A stretch of DNA of 64,000 bases from Massospora cicadina (Eukaryota; Entomophthoromycota; Entomophthoromycetes; Entomophthorales; Entomophthoraceae): positions 1 to 64,000 of the forward strand of contig JAKSZP010012117.1 of the NCBI GenBank assembly GCA_022478985.1, written 5' to 3'. The position numbers and the translations under genes were made by a program. Shown here piece by piece: positions 54,697-64,000 of the stretch (positions within the stretch are counted from its first letter, which is position 1; every line of letters begins with the position of its first letter). The notes below the pieces were generated by a model. The model ran no database searches. It had not been told where the DNA came from and saw only the letters and a list, made by a program, of their open reading frames with translations.

Positions 54697-55219
54697 TGGG
54701 TTTTCAGGGGAGGAACTCCAACCTGGCACATTATTGTCAGATCCCCAAAGCTCCCAGCGTTTTAATAGGAAATTTAGGCCCAAAGTAAAGCTAAAATTGG
54801 AAAGGAAATAAGTGAAAAATGGTGATTTATTAGAATAATCCTCAAGTTATTTATAGAACCTTGAAGGATCAGGAATGGGTGGATTTGGCATTAATTGCCA
54901 AAGCTGAGGGAATATAAATAAATAATACATGGGGAGTGGGAGCATCCTCAGAATTAGTCGCCAATGCTCCCAAAAGGTAACTTGATTGGGTTGACATCAG
55001 ATGTTAATTCCCCTTCGTCCAATTGATTGTTTGACATCCTTGGCGTTAGTCACCAGTGCCAAATTTACTATTATCAATCTATAACTAATTATTGGGGTCA
55101 ATCTTCAATACTTTAGATTAAGCTTACCTCAAGTTAATGGGGAGCCCAATATGACCTCCACCCGTAGGTGGGTCACGACCCCTAGTTAGGGATTCCCTAA
55201 TTAAGGGAGAATCTTGACA
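54697..55219 (+). repeat. LARD-1 right LTR
   Basis: 523 bp, begins TGGGTTTTCAGGGGAGG, ends GAGAATCTTGACA, followed by TSD GTAAT. Pair of 53492-54021. Confidence 0.88.
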
Positions 55220-55224
55220 GTAAT

Positions 55225-55403
55225 CATAGTTACTAAAATGTCTAGGAGACTGCTTAATTTCACAGACAAACTTTTGATTTTTAAGTATCTTTTTTATTGG
55301 AACTAGGGAGTGGAAAGGTTAAGATTTGGGGTGACAGAAAATCTCTTGGTGTCCGCTGCCTTAAAAAGCTCACAAAAAAATAGGGTAGTAAAATCATTAC
55401 ATT
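55225..55403. other. Short unassigned flank between LARD-1 and HAL-b
   Basis: About 180 bp with no match elsewhere in the window and no coding frame supported. It may be the only non-repetitive DNA here, or part of an older unrecognised element. It would also be the right flank of Ty3-A before LARD-1 arrived. Confidence 0.5.
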
Positions 55404-55569
55404 CAAAACTTCATTCCACTCAGAGTAACTTTCTGAGCAAAATCTTACATAAAAAGAAGCAAATTTTGATTGCCCACATTTGTTACAATACAATGTCCTC
55501 AGATTTCCTGCCAGCTGCCCAAATGTGAGGCAGCAGTGAAACTCCCCCTGCCATTTTCCATCTGACAGG

Positions 55570-56256
55570 AAAATGCACTTGGACTGGCTCACCCAGTCAT
55601 ACCAAGCCCCTGGGATGATTGGTTCCTCCCAAGGATCTCGACGCCCACCTTGCTTGTACCCAAGTGGTGCCTCATTGTACCCCTGGTGCTCCACCGGAGC
55701 AAAATGCGTTTTGGCCTTAAGGTCAATTATGGGAACCTTTTCCCTTACCATGACTCAAGCCATTATCAAAATAGCTCAGGCGGTGATGACTCCTTCCAGT
55801 TTCATTGATTTCCACCCCTATAAGGGGTATTTTGATCATGGCTCTACCTTTGAATCTGATGCTGTCACTGCAGTAACTGTGCCCCCGCTTTTCCAGGGTA
55901 CCCCTCTCCCCACAATTTGGACCTGGCTCCCAGCGGATACCACCTTGGTGGTTCAGTTCGCTGGTTTGCCCACCCACCTTCTCCCTGAGGTTCTCCACTA
56001 GTAGCTGATGGAAGGTTTGGAAGCCTATGGCTCCAACCCTATCTCACGATTTGTTGTCCCAAATGGGGCCACATGCCTAGCTGGGCCTCAGGCGTATGCC
56101 ATGAGCAGCCCTGAATCTAATAAAATTGCCTTGTCAATTCGCCCTCATGCTGTCATCCCCTCCGCACCTGACCATCCATTCTGGCCTGTGTCAAGGGCAG
56201 TCAGATGATCTGTCTGTCCTGTTTCAAGTTGAACCACTCAAAACATAAGTGCCCAT
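55570..56256 (+). pseudogene. HAL-b ORF1, first part
   Basis: The frame 55573-56001 encodes MHLDWLTQSYQAPGMIGSSQ, then FIDFHPYKGYFDHGSTFESD, TWLPADTTLVVQFAGLPTHL. The next frame has LMEGLEAYGSNPISRFVVPN and IRPHAVIPSAPDHPFW (HAL-a: IPPHAYIPSTPDHFFW; LINE-b: IPHTAFVNIEEHATHPFRV). CLSCFKLNHSKHKC at about 56211-56252 is an intact CX2CX4HX4C zinc knuckle. Ty3-D enters 4 bp later (TSD CCCAT). Confidence 0.78.
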
Positions 56257-56996
56257 TGTTGGGCACTTGCCCTCTCAGCTGCATAGGAATAATGTCTTGG
56301 GTCAGAATCAGCCAAAATAGGGAAATTTCAGCCATTTATGAGTTTATGATGAGCCTGAAAACGATTTTAATAAAACAATATAATTGACCAAAATACCCTT
56401 GTCAATTTTCAGTGGAACCCCAAAAAGGGGTAACACCATTTCGAATCCTGCATGGGCAATAAACTAAAATTTGAACTGTCAGATTACTCTGACCATGTGA
56501 TGGACCTTGGGCAACCACTGGAAGGTACTCCCCAACCACAACCAGGTTCTTCGAAGCACTTATGTGGGGACCAACCCCTTTTATAGGCGTGGCGGAGGTC
56601 ACCAAAGGTGAAAGTATTTTATCAAGTGGTGATTGGTTGTAATACATTATAACATTATTGCATGGGTATATTCTGCCCTAAAACCCCTTCCCATCTGTTG
56701 TTTTGCCAAAGAAGTAACTTGAATTTCCCAAGATCTGATAAGATAGTATGCCCTATTTCCCAATTTGGAATGCATTTAAGCTATCTCAAACCTATCCTCA
56801 AATTTCCCCCAAACATCAGTGCAGTTTAAATATGAATGGTTGGATATTGAAACGGATTGCTTTTTTTATCCCGCATTGCTAATCAAAACCCAAAAACCCA
56901 AGTCTTTATTAGTATTTATTTATTAAATTTTATCTTAACTTTTGTGAGATCCAGCGGCGTAAGCACCAGCGAGCACCCATAAGTTGTATTCCTACA
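56257..56996 (+). repeat. Ty3-D 5' LTR
   Basis: Begins TGTTGGGCACTTGCCC, ends TTCCTACA. Pair of 61791-62545 and of the solo LTR 3410-4165. Confidence 0.93.
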
Positions 56997-56999
56997 GAT

Positions 57000-57020
57000 T
57001 GGTGCTTACTACGGGGGACA
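57000..57020 (+). other. Ty3-D tRNA primer-binding site
   Basis: TGGTGCTTACTACGGGGGACA, 3 bp after the LTR; same core as in Ty3-A to C with one C-to-T change. Confidence 0.85.
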
Positions 57021-58340
57021 CTTGTACACTGAAAAATCGACACAAATGGAGGCATCAAAAATGAGTATTCCTCCCTCTTTTCCTCTTCACAATGAATCAC
57101 GTTTAGTTGCTCTGGAAAAGCAACTAACAAGCGCTCTATACCGTCTCAATAAACTTGAGCAGCGTCCACTAAACCCACGTTTTATATCCAAGTACATTCC
57201 TGGAGAAGAAAGTATTGCTACATTTCTATACGTTTATGAAGCTTCTATGGATGGCGCAGAAGACAAGCAAAAGTTTTAACACATCCTTCTTTGTTTAAGC
57301 CGCCTAGTTCAAGAGATGATAGTTTCTAACCAGAACCCTTCATACACCTGGGAAGAGGTGAAGGAGGCCACTTTGGCTGAATTCGGATCAAAGCAGAGTC
57401 TGCACAGGGTAAACAGGTCTTTATGTGCCTTAGAATGTATGAAGGTGAATCGCCTATTGCTTTTGCTGAGCGATTTTACCTCTAGCGCAAAGGTTATCCA
57501 CCTCTAAAATGCTCACCCTTGATGATGCTATCGCCGCCCTGTTATCTTAAATTAGCTTCTCAGCCCTCTCTAGCTAGACATATCATATCAGTGAAACGCT
57601 ACTTCAAAAGCATCTGCGATATCAAGAAGGCTTTGTTAGATGTGGCTGAATTTCATTTATATTCCATAACAAATGAAGCTGAGGTGAAAACTTCATCTCT
57701 CACCATTGAGGAGCATCCGCCTGTTGAACAGTTGGTAGTGATCTCACATGTTCCTATCCTCCCTACAAAACCTGTTTCATCAATGTGACTTAAAAAGGAT
57801 ATCACTCTTTCTTATGAATCAGTAAAATGTAAGGTAGTAAAAACCATATGCCCGCATAAGCCCACTAAAGATTCTGTGCCTTTCCCTCCAGCTAAACTGG
57901 CAAATGCGCACTATAAGGCTACTCAGCCTCCTGTGGCCATCTCCCCTACCTCCATCGCAGCATTGCCTGTTGTTGAGAATAATCTTGGGGAAGAATCTGA
58001 GGGGGGTTAAGATGACGTTGGTTACTACATACTGTGAGCCCCAGCAGAAGTAGAAGTGCCTGATCATTTGAACGCTGGGGGAGTAGACGAGACCATCATA
58101 CATAAGGAAACGCACCTCAGCCAAATATTAGGGTGTCCAAAAGTTGTTGATACTGCCAGAAGTGGTGACCAATTCTTAGCTGGTTTGATACGCCCTCTTC
58201 AGCGGGTTCATCCAGAAAACCCATCATGAATAAATACCCTGAGACTGCTAAAAAGCTAACCTCCACCTTCCGGCTCAAGGAGGTCTTAGCTTTTTCACCT
58301 AACTTTGGAGGAATGCTCACTAAGGTTGAAGTGGTCATTC
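57021..58340 (+). pseudogene. Ty3-D gag and linker
   Basis: 57022-57279 opens with a coiled coil, RLVALEKQLTSALYRLNKLE, then YIPGEESIATFLYVYEASMD; 57316-57507 has TWEEVKEATLAEFGSKQSLH; 57519-57788 has AFHIISVKRYFKSICDIKKA-like residues. All match Ty3-B gag in order. A Pro/Ser/Lys-rich linker (57790-58340) leads to the protease. A stop after KQKF (57277) and several shifts break it. No zinc knuckle. Confidence 0.85.
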
Positions 58341-58730
58341 AAAAGGTTGAATACTGGCCATCCTGGACACTGGCTCTTCAGTTAACGTGATCTCCATTAA
58401 GCTCATCAAGAAGAAAAGCTAGCGCTTGAATTGGAGTACATGTAAGAATTTGGTACTACTGGCCCCAATAATACCTGTGCTATCAGAGCATACTCTTCCC
58501 TTCCCATTCGAATTGGGAAGCTTATTTTATCAGCCCCTGCTGTGGCTTTGGACAATTTTGCCTATGATATGCTCATCGGCACTCAATTTATGATTGAATA
58601 TGAGGGAATAATTAACATGAAGCAAGGTTTCCTTTAGTTGCTCAACTATGAAGTCCCTTTAATATTATAAAAAAGAACCCAGCAAGCATAAATACTCTTG
58701 CCTAGTTGAATTCCCTTTTCAGCTATACCC
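58341..58730 (+). pseudogene. Ty3-D aspartic protease
   Basis: AILDTGSSVNVISIKLIKK with DTGS at 58366-58377; SLPIRIGKLILSAPAVALDN then YDMLIGTQFMIEYEGIINMK (58500-58625), in place of the D.LIG block. Close to Ty3-B PR. One frame change after LIKK. Confidence 0.88.
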
Positions 58731-59135
58731 TTGCCTTATTCCACTTTTAGGTGCAACACAAATAAATTACCAAATTCAGTGGATGCTGGGGATGATATTC
58801 TTTTCTACGCTGTAGATGAGGTTTTAATTAAGCCTGGTGAACAAAGAATGGTTGATACTAAGATCACACTTCAAATCCCACACCATTGCTTGTTGCACCT
58901 CGTAAGTATTGAGGGCGTTAGTCCCTTGGAGCCTCGTGTCTTGCCTGGGATACTAGATCCAGCCTACCAGAGGCCTATTACCATTCCACTGGGAAACCTC
59001 ACTGGAAAAGACATGGTTATACAAAAACATCAAGAGATTGGCAAAGGATTCCTACTACCAGTGGAGGACATTGAGCATATTCACTCCATTGGCTCTATGG
59101 AGGATTTGGGCCTAACAATGGACAACCTGGTGTGA
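58731..59135 (+). pseudogene. Ty3-D dUTPase-like domain
   Basis: A 134-codon open frame, the longest intact copy in the window. By residue: SVDAGDDILFYA at 16-27 (motif 1 place, AG.D+..A), PGEQ at 35-38, VDT at 41-43, P50 of the +.IP turn, GILDPAY at 73-79 (motif 3: Gly, catalytic-type Asp76 and Tyr79), LGNLTGKDMVI at 87-97, HQEIGKGFLLPV at 100-111 (motif 4 strand). Motif 2 (Arg-Ser) and motif 5 (Gly-rich) are not seen. Length of about 100 residues before RT fits a dUTPase without its tail. It lies directly between PR and RT. The family call is by pattern; a structural or vestigial role is possible. Confidence 0.68.
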
Positions 59136-59138
59136 ACC

Positions 59139-60230
59139 TTGCCCAAGGTTCATATTTCTGATAAACTAACCCCTGTGGGGTTGGAAAAAGTTCATACCTT
59201 GCTAGATGAATATAGTGACATATTCTTTAAATTGGATACTGACTATGGCTGCATGAAGGGCTGGTGCCACTCCATTGATGTGGGAGATGACCGCCATATT
59301 AGGTCCAACCCTTATCACAAGTCAAAGGTGGAGGACAGCAAATGAGGACGGAGTCCCAGCAGTTATTAGATGCGGGGTGACTCGTTCTTTCACAAAGCCC
59401 TTGGTCTTCACCCCTCTTGCTATTTAAAAAAGAAAAACGGAGGTCATCAGTTAGTCATGGACTACTGCAAGATAAATAACTTTATAAACAAGTGAAACTA
59501 TCCTATCCCTTACGTTGATGACGCCCTGGCCCAACTCTCTGGCTCTAACTTCTTCTCCTCCTTGGACTTGACCAGTGGTCATTAGCAAATGGACCTTTCT
59601 CCTCAAGATTAGGATAAATGCGCTCTTATTTGTAGTGAAGGTCTCTTCCAACCCACACGATTTATTCAAGGGTTGCGCAACGCACCTGGCTCTTTCCAGC
59701 ATGCAATGGATCACATCTTGCAGGACCTTAAGTAAACTTGTGTCATCGTCTATTTTGATGACATCATGGTGTTCTCAAAAACCTTCAACGAAAATTTTGA
59801 TCACTTGAAGGAGGTGTTTCAACGGTTACATAAGTCTAATAATAAGTTGAAGCCCTCAAAGTTTACCTTCTTCCAAAGTAAATTAAATTTCCTTGGCAAC
59901 TCCATTTCCCAGGAAGGAATTCAACCCATGCAGGACAATGTCGAAGCCATCTCAAAAATGCCGCCCCCTAAAAATCTACGGGATATCCAAGTATTTCTAG
60001 AGATGATGGGGTATTACCATCAGTTCATCCCTAAGTTCACACAACTCAGCGAGCCCCTTGTCCGGCTATTGACTAAGAATACCCCTTTTCATTTGGGTTC
60101 TGAACAAAAGGCCGCTTTTGAGGCAATGAAGCAACTGCTAAAACAACGTCATATCCTACGGCACCCAGATTATAATAACCGGTTATCTTGTTCACTGACG
60201 CTTCAGACTACGCCGTTGGGGCCATCTTAG
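59139..60230 (+). pseudogene. Ty3-D reverse transcriptase
   Basis: KLTPVGLEKVHTLLDEYSDI (59160-59220), NPYHKSKVED, then stops; LLFKKKNGGHQLVMDYCKIN, FFSSLDLTSGH (first Asp), YFDD at 59751-59762 (catalytic pair intact, Leu to Phe), LKPSKFTFFQSKLNFLGNSI and VFLEMMGYYHQFIPKFTQLS (connection). Close to Ty3-B 16703-15828. Confidence 0.9.
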
Positions 60231-60680
60231 CTCAATTGGATGAAAACGGTGTTGATCATCCTGTATCTTATTTCAGTAAGATGCTTTCAAAAGCAGAACG
60301 CAACTACAGCGTAACAGAAAAGGATTGCCTTGCCATTTTGTTAGCTGTGAAACACTACCGCCCATTCCTATATGGGACCACCTTTACTGTAGTTACTGAC
60401 CATGATTTGTTGAAGTTGTTACAGAATATGAAGGATCCTACTGGCTGATTAGCTCTCTGGGCTCTAAAGCTCCAGCATTATGATATGAAGATTGAACACC
60501 ATGCTGGGACCCATCACATGAAAGTTGATGAGTTGCTTCAGCTGCCAATCCTTCACTTGGATAATAGTGAGGCGGAGAGGTTACATGACCTCTTAATGAC
60601 CCCCAATGATTGGGAGGATGAGGATGAGCCCGTCTAGAAGATGTTATCCTGACACTCCCGCAACACAAAGGTGAAGGATG
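60188..60680 (+). pseudogene. Ty3-D RNase H
   Basis: FTDASDYAVGAILAQLDENG (first Asp), YSVTEKDCLAILLAVKHYRP (catalytic Glu as EKD), VVTDHDLLKLLQNMKDPTG (TDH). A TGA after DPTG (60446-60448) interrupts; LALWALKLQHYDMKIEHHAG continues. Confidence 0.9.
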
Positions 60681-61777
60681 GACAGTTGTATAAGCAGGTG
60701 GGTGAAAAATGGCTGCCTTGACTTCAGCCCTCAGAACGCGTATCTGCTATCCTAGAAGCTCACTACACCTTAGGGAATGGAGGGGAAAATAAATCCTTTG
60801 AGTGGATTAAGGATCAGTACTAGTGGGGTGGTATGATGGAATCTATCGTTGACGTCTTGAAAGCTTGCCTTACATGTAAAAAGAAATTTTTTTCAAGACT
60901 AGTTACAAGAATCAACCCACTACCCCCAACAATAGTTCCACACCATCAGTTTGGATGTAATAGGTCCCCTTCCTCGAACTATAAGTAGAAACAAGCTTAC
61001 TTTCAGTAGCTATTGATCATTTCACTAAGTGTGTGGAAGCTATGGATCTTCATGCTCAAATAGCCAAGGCCACAGCCACCTTTTTACATCAATACATTAT
61101 CCTGACATGGCTGCCCCCAAGTATTACTCTGCGATAATGGTAAGATCTTCACCTCCAGAGTAGTCTAAATCCTGTCCACATCCATGGGAGCTCAACAACT
61201 ATAATTGCTCCGTACAATCCCTCCATCAACGGAACTGTGGAGAGAGCAAATGGCAAATTGGTATCCATCCTACGGAAATTGGCCTCTTATGATCCACTTC
61301 ACTGGGATCAATTCTTACCCAGTGCTCTTATGGCCTACCGTATAAGCTACTGCCAGATTTTGAAAATGTTCCCATTACATGTCTTGTATGGGCGGAAACC
61401 AAGAATACCTGCCTCTAAGTCAAAGATGTATTCTCCTCTAGAGCCGATGAACCTGAGAAGGTCAATAGAAGATTGGCTCAGCACATCATTCAACTCCAAG
61501 ATATGGCTATGACCAATACATCAAAAATGGTTACTAAAGAATGGCAGGCGGCAAATAAGATCCAAAACCCCCTACCTACTTTACAAGTATCTGATATGGT
61601 ATTATACTACCATAACAGCATCTCTCCTAGAAGTGGTAAGCTTGGATCCATTTGGGAGGGTCCTTTCAAATCACCTATAAAAGAGATAATGAGTATTCCA
61701 TAAAATCGTTAGCTACAGGAATCACCATCAACTGAGTACAAGGCCACTTCCTTCAGCTTTATTCTCCCCCAACATTC
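60681..61777 (+). pseudogene. Ty3-D integrase
   Basis: A zinc domain with H...H and CLTCKKK (60870s), a decayed core near 60950-61210, then ERANGKLVSILRKLASYDPL and ALMAYRISYCQILKMFPLHV-LYG (61237-61400), and DMVLYYHNSISPRSGKLGSI (61600s), the start of the C-terminal module. Matches Ty3-B integrase. Confidence 0.85.
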
Positions 61778-61790
61778 TTGAGGGGGGTGA

Positions 61791-62545
61791 TGTCAGACAT
61801 TTGCCCTCTCAGCTGCAGAGGAAGAATGTTTTAGGTTAAAATCAGCCAAAATGGGGAAATGTCAGCCATTTACAAGTTTAAGATGAACCTGAAAGCGCTT
61901 GAATAATAAAAACAATATAATTGACCAAAATACCCTTGGTCAAATCTTGGTGGAACACCGCAAATTGAGGTAACACCATTTTGAATCCTGCATGGGCAAT
62001 AAACCAAAAATCGAGCTGTCAGATTACTCCAACCATGTGATGGACCTTGGGGCGACCATTGCAAGGTACTCCCCCAGCCACAATCAGGTCCTTTCAAGCA
62101 CCTATGCGGGGACCACCCCCTTTTATAGGCGTGGCGGAGGTCACCAAAGGTGAAAGTATTTTATCAAGTGGTGATTGGTTGTAATACATTATAACATTAT
62201 TGCATGGGTATATTCTGCCCTAAAACCCCTTCCCATCTGTTGTTTTGCCAAAGAAGTAACTTGAATTTCCCAAGATCTGATAAGATAATATGCCATATTT
62301 CCCAATTTGGAATGCATCTAAGCTATTCCAAACCTATCCTCGAATTTCCCCTGACCTTCAGTGCAGTTTAAATAAAGAACAGTTGGATATTGAAAAGGAT
62401 CGCTTTCTCTTTTTATCCCACATTGCTAATAAAAGCCCAAAAAACCCAAGTTTTTATTAGTATTTATTTTATTAAATTTTATCTAAACTTTTGTGGGAGG
62501 CCGCTTAGTAATCATCAGCGAGCACCCATAAGCTGGATTCTTACA
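61791..62545 (+). repeat. Ty3-D 3' LTR
   Basis: Begins TGTCAGACATTTGCCCTC, ends TTCTTACA. 755 bp, pair of 56257-56996. Confidence 0.93.
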
Positions 62546-63262
62546 CTCATCCTTAGCTGCTTCCAACAGCTCTGATTTTTCATCTGCCAGCTTCCAATCT
62601 GCTGCCCACCCCATGTCAGCTTTGGTATGGGGTACAATCCTACCTCCTCCTCCAGTAGTGTTGCTGCAGCTGCGCCTGCAGTCACCAATCAGCCTCCTCC
62701 TCGCCCCAGTGCCACAAATGCTCCCTCCAATCAAGCACAGGATTGGGCCCCAGTTCACTCCCATTTGTCCTCCAATGAACTAACCAAATCTCAGAAATAT
62801 GCCAATTTTCCAATTCAATTCAACCAAAATCCTTAAGATCTATTGGCTAAAATTGATGAGCCTTGGAATATTATTGAGGACTGTGCTATTCAACTTGAGC
62901 AGTTTGTGTTTACTGACCATGACGCTATGCTCCCACCTCATTTATAAGCCCCCAGAAAAACGCCAAAACATTCCACGGTGACCACCAGCTGGCTGTTGAA
63001 GCAACAGATAAGCCAGATTGTCATCCTCTCCGCAAAGCTGCCACCAAATCAGTGGCAATGCTTGAAAGAGGAATCCCTCCTCCCATTATCCCCTCCACTG
63101 CCAATACACTCCAAAAGAAGATGGTGACATAATCTCACAATGCCGCCAATGACGCCATCCAGCATGTGGCAGTGGTAGTGTGAAATCCCAAATCTAAGAT
63201 TACCTGCACCAATATCGCCATGTTTGTAAAGCTCCCCAATGCATGCATGTAAGATGAAACAG
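62546..63262 (+). pseudogene. HAL-b ORF1, second part
   Basis: Resumes after Ty3-D with a Pro/Ala-rich stretch (SSVAAAAPAVTNQPPPRPSA, 62650s), then DEPWNIIEDCAIQLEQFVFT, and AIQHVAVVV then TNIAMFVKLPNACM (63150-63250), which aligns with HAL-a AVKHVAALA and ANIMNFAQLPDAHI (7080-7180). Ends at the LTR at 63263. Confidence 0.75.
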
Positions 63263-64000
63263 TGTTGGGATTTTTGCCCATATTCCCAGCCTGCTAGATT
63301 ACCTGGTATCGCTAGGGGAAAAATTCCCTAAGGCGAAGTGAATTGGAAATTGGTTGACCTGAATTTTGGAGGAACTACGTTTGGGGGATTTTAGGATACT
63401 TATCTGGTCATACCCATCGGGGATCAATCTGGATGAATACCTAATATCTCATCTGGTGGAGAGGCTGACAAAATAAGGGCATCTGATAGTAATTAACTAT
63501 CAGGTGTACTGATTGGGATTGGTCAGGCTTCATCACCAAATGATTAGGAATGTTTAATGAGTTGCGAGGCGAGTGATGCTGCCTGCAACTAGCGAATCAA
63601 TTGGTTAGTGAAGTGATCTGCCATAATGGGTAAAAAGTCCCATTATCTAAGCAGGATGCTAGCCACTTTTGGATGATTTGCTTGGATCGAGAGGAAAACA
63701 TTAATGATGCATTTCCAACTATTTCCATTTGAGGTCTCAAGGATGTCTAATGTCAGAATCCTAGTCAGGATGGGGAAGACCATCGCTGCCAAGATGAGGA
63801 AGGGTGATTCAATGGAAACGGCTGCCATTTCATTGAAGAGGTGTCAACTGAGGGTTAGACAGCTGAATCCCCTATAAATTCCCTAGAATTCACTATAAAA
63901 AAAACAGTAAAAACACTGAAAATTACTCACTGATTGACACGAATTTTTGGTCAGAGAAGAACTAATAAAGAACCTTATTAGTTTGACTGTAGATTCAGTA
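63263..64000 (+). repeat. Second Ty3-A-family LTR, partial
   Basis: Begins TGTTGGGATTTTTGCCCA like 42778 and follows it to the window end (CATAATGGGTAAAAAGTCCC near 63622; GAAAACGGCTGCCATTTCAT). The element or solo LTR continues outside. Left flank, a possible TSD: AACAG (63258-63262). Confidence 0.88.

Larger units (their letters stand above)
53492..55219 (+). mobile_element. LARD-1, non-autonomous LTR element with minisatellite core
   Basis: 1,728 bp: LTRs 53492-54021 (530 bp) and 54697-55219 (523 bp), TG/CA ends, perfect TSD GTAAT (53487-53491, 55220-55224). The 675-bp interior has no gag or pol and is mostly a 74-bp tandem repeat. Strand is assigned arbitrarily: no clear PBS or PPT was found. 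It abuts the last base of the Ty3-A 3' LTR. Confidence 0.88.
56257..62545 (+). mobile_element. Ty3-D, complete Ty3/gypsy element with dUTPase-like domain
   Basis: 6,289 bp, LTRs 56257-56996 (740 bp) and 61791-62545 (755 bp), TSD CCCAT/CTCAT (56252-56256, 62546-62550), PBS TGGTGCTTACTACGGGGGACA at 57000-57020, PPT TTGAGGGGGGTGA at 61778-61790. The LTRs share long near-identical runs, for example around 56640-56700 and 62170-62230. Order: gag, PR, dUTPase-like, RT, RNase H, integrase. A relative of Ty3-B. A solo LTR of this family is at 3410. Confidence 0.95.
55404..63262 (+). mobile_element. HAL-b, second ORF1-bearing element, split by Ty3-D
   Basis: Parts 55404-56256 and 62546-63262 together align with HAL-a 5620 to about 7195: TCCACTCA at 55415 and 5631, AAATGCRYKTGGACTGGCTC, the ORF1 fold, the knuckle, and the C-terminal helix. 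The end is cut by the Ty3-A-family LTR at 63263, so whether ORF2 followed cannot be seen. Confidence 0.8.

Noticed and set aside
53492..55219. LARD-1 as a DNA transposon or simple segmental duplication
   Set aside because: Repeats are direct, start TG and end CA, and a 5-bp TSD flanks the whole, which fits an LTR element.
1..64000. CRISPR array, prophage or bacterial operon
   Set aside because: No short regular repeats with unique spacers, no operon structure; all coding signal is retroelement.

Overview
This window is eukaryotic and consists almost entirely of decayed, nested retrotransposons. I see no host gene, no rRNA, no intact tRNA and no CRISPR. Chromoviruses (Ty3/gypsy elements with a C-terminal chromodomain), other Ty3/gypsy elements and an APE-type LINE at moderate GC suggest a large, repeat-rich genome. 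A fungus is my best guess, held weakly; an oomycete or plant is not excluded. Nearly every coding region is broken by stops and frameshifts. The structure rests on paired LTRs and target-site duplications (TSDs) that I matched by eye.

Labels used: LINE-a, LINE-b (autonomous LINEs); HAL-a, HAL-b (half-LINEs with an ORF1-like reading frame); Ty3-A to Ty3-D (Ty3/gypsy without chromodomain, primer site TGGTGCTYACTAC); Chr-1 to Chr-3 (chromoviruses); LARD-1 (non-autonomous LTR element).

Layout: one old plus-strand element, Ty3-A, runs from before position 1 to 53486, and most of the window is inserted into it. (1) LINE-a (1-2040) sits in its 5' LTR. (2) Chr-1 (3099-25752, +) sits in its gag. Chr-1 in turn holds a solo Ty3-D LTR (3410-4165, TSD GTTCC), HAL-a (5620-7542, 13-bp TSD) and Chr-2 (11667-24954, -, TSD CTAGG). 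Chr-2 holds Ty3-B (13624-19582, -, TSD ATTAT). (3) LINE-b (28695-33967, -, 16-bp TSD) lies in the codons for the RT active site. (4) Ty3-C (34464-40522, +, TSD ATGGG) lies in the RNase H region. (5) Chr-3 (43595-53138, -, TSD ACYTC) lies in the 3' LTR. Abutting the end of Ty3-A is LARD-1 (53492-55219, TSD GTAAT). About 180 bp of unassigned sequence follows, then HAL-b (55404-63262), which is split by a full-length Ty3-D (56257-62545, TSD CYCAT) and cut by a second Ty3-A-family LTR (63263-end).

Element organisation: the Ty3-A/B/C/D group is read as gag, protease, dUTPase-like domain, RT, RNase H, integrase, and its members share one tRNA-type primer site. The chromoviruses have long LTRs (about 0.8-1.5 kb) and gag, PR, RT, RNase H, integrase, chromodomain. 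The most interesting items are the dUTPase-like domain between protease and RT in four families, the half-LINE with its own TSD and LINE 3' tail, and LARD-1, whose interior is mostly a 74-bp minisatellite.
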